Origin: Acanthopleura granulata
Lineage: Eukaryota; Mollusca; Polyplacophora; Chitonida; Chitonidae
Assembly (NCBI GenBank): GCA_016165875.1
Contig: JABBOT010000002.1
Coordinates: 19,050,120-19,114,119, forward strand
Length of the DNA stretch: 64,000 nucleotides
Direction of reading: 5' to 3'
The notes under the pieces are model-generated. The model was given only the letters and a program-made list of their open reading frames with translations, was not told the DNA's origin and did no database searches. This document shows, piece after piece, positions 61,701 through 64,000 of the stretch. The stretch's first letter is position 1; each line of letters opens with the position of its first letter. A program made the position numbers and the translations under genes.

Positions 61701-62234
61701 TTCGGGGCCTAAATTGTCGGAGAACTGCTTTTGCAAATATAGCAGGTCCAACGCAGGGCGAAGTATTATTCCACAAAGTCAGTTTTGACTGCCAAAATCT
61801 AAACCGCGTATAATTTGCATAATTTAATTCCCAACAAGTACATGATGGGCTACATTTTTCATAACATACTTCTTATCACGTCTTCATAAATTTAACACCA
61901 AGTGTCCAGCTATTTGAATTCAAATCAAATCTCAAAACTGGATTTAGGGAATCGTCGCAGGATTATTGCAATTAAAACCTGACCTTAAATTTTAAAAGAG
62001 GAATTATGTTTCACATAATAGGATAGGCAGATTTACATGTTGTAAACAAGATCAGAGGAGGTTTTACAGAAATTTTATGCAAACCAGCAGACAGTAAGTG
62101 TCGTCAGTCTGCACTTCATTCACTGACAATGAAAATAATCAACTTTATACGACATACCTGAAGTAAATGAGATCCCAACTCCTTTTCAAGTGCAGTTTTG
62201 GGGGGCGTTCTGTGACCCCAAGCATCGCCAAGCC
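48308..62234 (-). CDS. SIM: Single-minded bHLH-PAS transcription factor, 3' eight coding exons (5' end outside window)
   Basis: SIM proteins pair with ARNT/Tango, bind ACGTG elements in the nucleus and direct midline and neuroendocrine development. Exons in transcription order: 62234-62158, 59734-59645, 57573-57465, 56442-56357, 54678-54479, 53245-53139, 50254-50107 and 49715-48308. All are GT-AG with agreeing phases, giving 740 residues. The first is LGDAWG, directly after the bHLH in human SIM. PAS-A spans about 26-90 ([20 protein letters not shown]). The linker has [17 protein letters not shown] and PAC span about 165-271 ([30 protein letters not shown]). The 468-residue last exon is a low-complexity Ser/Tyr/Gln-rich tail. 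The bHLH exon(s) were not found up to 64000. SIM1 and SIM2 are vertebrate duplicates; this would be the single pre-duplication form (inference). Confidence 0.95.
50107..50254 (-). CDS. SIM: SIM exon, end of PAS-B and PAC
   Basis: It is 148 bases in phase 1/2. It encodes [20 protein letters not shown] and [16 protein letters not shown], matching human SIM. The donor is AG|GTATGA. Confidence 0.95.
50255..53138. other. SIM: SIM intron within PAS-B region (2.9 kb)
   Basis: No exon is recognised. It contains a T-rich run near 52361-52380 and a CACGTG at 52672-52677. Confidence 0.5.
53139..53245 (-). CDS. SIM: SIM exon, middle of PAS-B
   Basis: It is 107 bases in phase 2/1. It encodes [20 protein letters not shown] and [15 protein letters not shown]. 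The acceptor is TTTTTCAG and the donor T|GTGAGT. Confidence 0.95.
53517..53550. repeat. T-rich (GTTT)n microsatellite
   Basis: A T run followed by repeated GTTT units lies in a SIM intron. Confidence 0.85.
53812..54175. promoter_or_regulatory. SIM: Intronic block with ACGTG motifs
   Basis: Contains CACGTA (53812, TACGTG on the gene strand), CACGTG (54083-54088), GCGTG (54096) and the palindrome GAGCTCGAGCTC (54164-54175) in more complex sequence than its surroundings. SIM/ARNT dimers bind ACGTG, so autoregulation is a hypothesis only. Confidence 0.3.
54479..54678 (-). CDS. SIM: SIM exon, start of PAS-B
   Basis: It is 200 bases in phase 0/2. It encodes [24 protein letters not shown] and [19 protein letters not shown], all close to human SIM. 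The donor is AA|GTAAGT. Confidence 0.96.
56357..56442 (-). CDS. SIM: SIM exon, PAS-A/PAS-B linker
   Basis: It is 86 bases in phase 1/0. It encodes [20 protein letters not shown] and GLTNGGYK, as in human SIM2 ([20 protein letters not shown]). The donor is AAG|GTAAGA. Confidence 0.96.
56468..56551. repeat. 37-bp tandem duplication
   Basis: CTGTTCAGTCAGATTTCAGT followed by CACATATTTTCATAA occurs at 56479 and 56516, almost identical. It lies 26 bases upstream (SIM strand) of the exon at 56357-56442, so near its branch point. Confidence 0.9.
57465..57573 (-). CDS. SIM: SIM exon, second part of PAS-A
   Basis: It is 109 bases in phase 0/1. [20 protein letters not shown] is nearly identical to human SIM. 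It ends in HTHILQ before a GTAGGG donor. Confidence 0.96.
57574..59644. other. SIM: SIM intron splitting PAS-A (2.1 kb)
   Basis: No exon is recognised. The stretch from about 58430 to 59150 is more GC-rich and complex than the rest and could be regulatory. No motif is strong enough to name. Confidence 0.45.
59645..59734 (-). CDS. SIM: SIM exon, first part of PAS-A
   Basis: It has 30 codons in phase 0/0. [20 protein letters not shown] and SVHLGLSQ differ at few positions from human SIM2. The donor is CAG|GTAGGT. Confidence 0.96.
59735..62157. other. SIM: SIM intron before PAS-A (2.4 kb)
   Basis: AT-rich. No exon or repeat family member is recognised. Confidence 0.45.
62158..62234 (-). CDS. 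SIM: SIM exon between bHLH and PAS-A
   Basis: It is 77 bases, entered in phase 1 and ending in phase 0. It encodes [12 protein letters not shown] and [12 protein letters not shown], matching human LGDAWGQPS and [11 protein letters not shown]. The acceptor is AACACAG and the donor CAG|GTATGT. Confidence 0.94.
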
Positions 62235-64000
62235 CTGTGTTAAAAGAAACAAAAAGCCTGTTACGGCATATGTGGTTCACAAGAAGAAACATGCAGGTGC
62301 AAATACCTAGCTCTATACAAACGGACATCTTCAAATCGTTCGCCATTGCTGCTGAGCAAATTAATCCTCCCGACAATCATTGCCCTAATTGTAGCATAGG
62401 AAACACTTGTACTCGTCAATTGATTTGGTATTGAAGAGTGTTGATATGAGTGAGAAAATAACAATATTTTACAATTTCGGTGACACAGCACGTGTGTGTG
62501 CTGCGTCACTGCTTAACGAACACAAGAACCCAGAATATGTGAGAAAAAACACACGTATTTTCCACGTCAAGAGATATTCCGAGTTAAACATTAACGTGAA
62601 GTTTTTAGCTAATCATAACTTGAGAGGTTTGTTGACTTTGTTATTCTTCAATTACTTATGTATCCTTTCAATTAAATGAAAAAATATACCCATTTTAAAA
62701 CAATTTCATATTTTATACAGCACAAAAATGAACAGCTGGGCACATAATGAATGAGTGACTGCCAAGGTACAGGAGCCTAACTCGTGCGGGTTGGTTGTGG
62801 AGAGCAACAGACATGAGGAAAATGTCAGTCTAACCCATGATCCCAGATACTTGCTGCAACCTCTTGCCGTGTTGGATCAGCATAACTCATTTCAAGTTCA
62901 ATGTTTAGATATTTAAATTCAATAATAAAGGGGGAAGGAAACCAAAAAAAACTTGCAGTTAAGGCGATACAGAGATAGTATAATCAAGAAATAATTATGA
63001 ATGCTCATGCATGGAATTCCTGTTTTCGTCAGTGTCTTTCGTTTCAGTTTACTTCGAGGCACTACATGTCGCTGGGTCCTTAATATGCACAAAGATTTAC
63101 GTGCGCGATCTGCTGAACATCTTTTCACTACGCTTAGCTACGCTGAGATTAACAAGATTTATAAATTTCAGGAAAATCGGCGCATTGCCGTTGACCTTGG
63201 TTTTCTCTGTGACCATCTAGAGAACAAAAATACCAATAGGGTTTATCACGATGTGTGGTATTTATTGGAGATTTTCTATCATATTAAAACGAAACCAAAC
63301 CTCGCCTTCAGAAAACTCCTGCCATTATCCTAGCTGGCCACGCCAGGGTACATATGCTTATTTTACTAAAAGGGAACATTAAGAACGTTTCATGGTTTTT
63401 GCTGTGGATCAGTTTTTTATCTCCACTGTCTACATAGCAGAGAGCATTTACTGACATATTTGAACCTGAAGATGATCTCGGTATTATTGTAATTTTTGTA
63501 TCATAGCATATGCTTTATGTGCTTAATGTAATTCCTCAACCTTTTTGCATATTTATTCAAGCATATTCTACGGATATTATTATGTTTAGATTGATTAAAT
63601 TATACTTTTTGTAAAGCTCTGAAATTTACCAACCAAACCAATGTAGCCTTGTCTCCAAAATCAAATCAAAAACGTGTGTAAATATAGCACTCGAAGTTGC
63701 TATTTCCACTTTTAAGAATTAGGGTATATGTATTCATTTTTCGATGTATTTTTATTTTGATGTTTAAAGCTACACTCAATAACATCTCACTTGCACGACA
63801 GCAGTCTGTTTTATTGTAAGTAGAAAATTCAAAGTATATACATGGTTATGGAATTAAATCCGCATTAAATTACCCGTGTGCGCCAAACTCAGTAAGTGTA
63901 GACTACTGGGTCGTTGGTAAACTGAGTGAGCTCATAAATATTAAAGCCATGTGGATAGAATATCTGTTCGGTAAACGTAACACCTTAACTAGCCACGCAG
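62235..64000. other. SIM: SIM intron continuing past the right edge
   Basis: No minus-strand sequence resembling the SIM bHLH (basic region, LDKASIIRLT helix) was found, so the first coding exon(s) lie outside. A 110-codon plus frame (63001-63333) matches nothing I know. Confidence 0.55.

Noticed and set aside
62919..63128. SIM bHLH exon
   Set aside because: The basic-looking frame here (MKRCSADRARKS...) lacks the SIM bHLH residues and splice context.
63001..63333. 110-codon plus-strand frame at the right edge
   Set aside because: No recognisable domain; it lies in the SIM intron, antisense to the gene, and is treated as chance.

Overview
The window is nuclear DNA from an animal. It is AT-rich, and its genes are split by GT-AG introns with AATAAA poly(A) signals. 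No bacterial-type operon, CRISPR array, tRNA gene, rRNA gene or viral/transposase gene was recognised. Many copies of a tRNA-derived SINE ending in an AAATAAATAAAT tail, of a kind I remember as common in molluscs and brachiopods, suggest a lophotrochozoan. The species cannot be fixed from this sequence.

Three protein-coding genes are supported. (1) 8173-8802 (+): a 209-residue single-exon bHLH protein of the Olig family. (2) 14862-33646 (+): a complete holocarboxylase synthetase (HLCS) gene. Eleven coding exons were assembled by hand; every splice site is GT-AG and every phase joins, giving 866 residues that end in the catalytic and C-terminal biotin-ligase domains. (3) 48308-62234 (-): the last eight coding exons of a single-minded (SIM) bHLH-PAS transcription factor, giving 740 residues from just after the bHLH to the stop. 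The bHLH exon(s) must lie beyond the right edge.

Layout: 1-8 kb is non-coding with SINEs. 8.2-9.3 kb is the Olig-like gene and its 3' UTR. 9.3-14.8 kb is non-coding with a foldback repeat. 14.8-35.4 kb is HLCS, whose introns hold SINEs, a foldback and two minisatellites. 35.4-48.3 kb is the intergenic space between the convergent HLCS and SIM genes, with SINEs and a few GC-richer blocks that could be regulatory. 48.3-64 kb is SIM.

The genes do not form a biochemical pathway: HLCS is a metabolic enzyme, while Olig and SIM are developmental, largely neural, regulators. The order is the interesting part. From memory, human SIM2 and HLCS are also tail-to-tail neighbours on chromosome 21, which carries OLIG1/OLIG2 as well, and chromosome 6 carries SIM1 and OLIG3. 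The window therefore looks like a compact version of an old Olig-HLCS-SIM linkage. No wholly new system was identified; the most testable novelties are this linkage, a possible in-frame 60-bp alternative exon in HLCS, and several candidate regulatory blocks.
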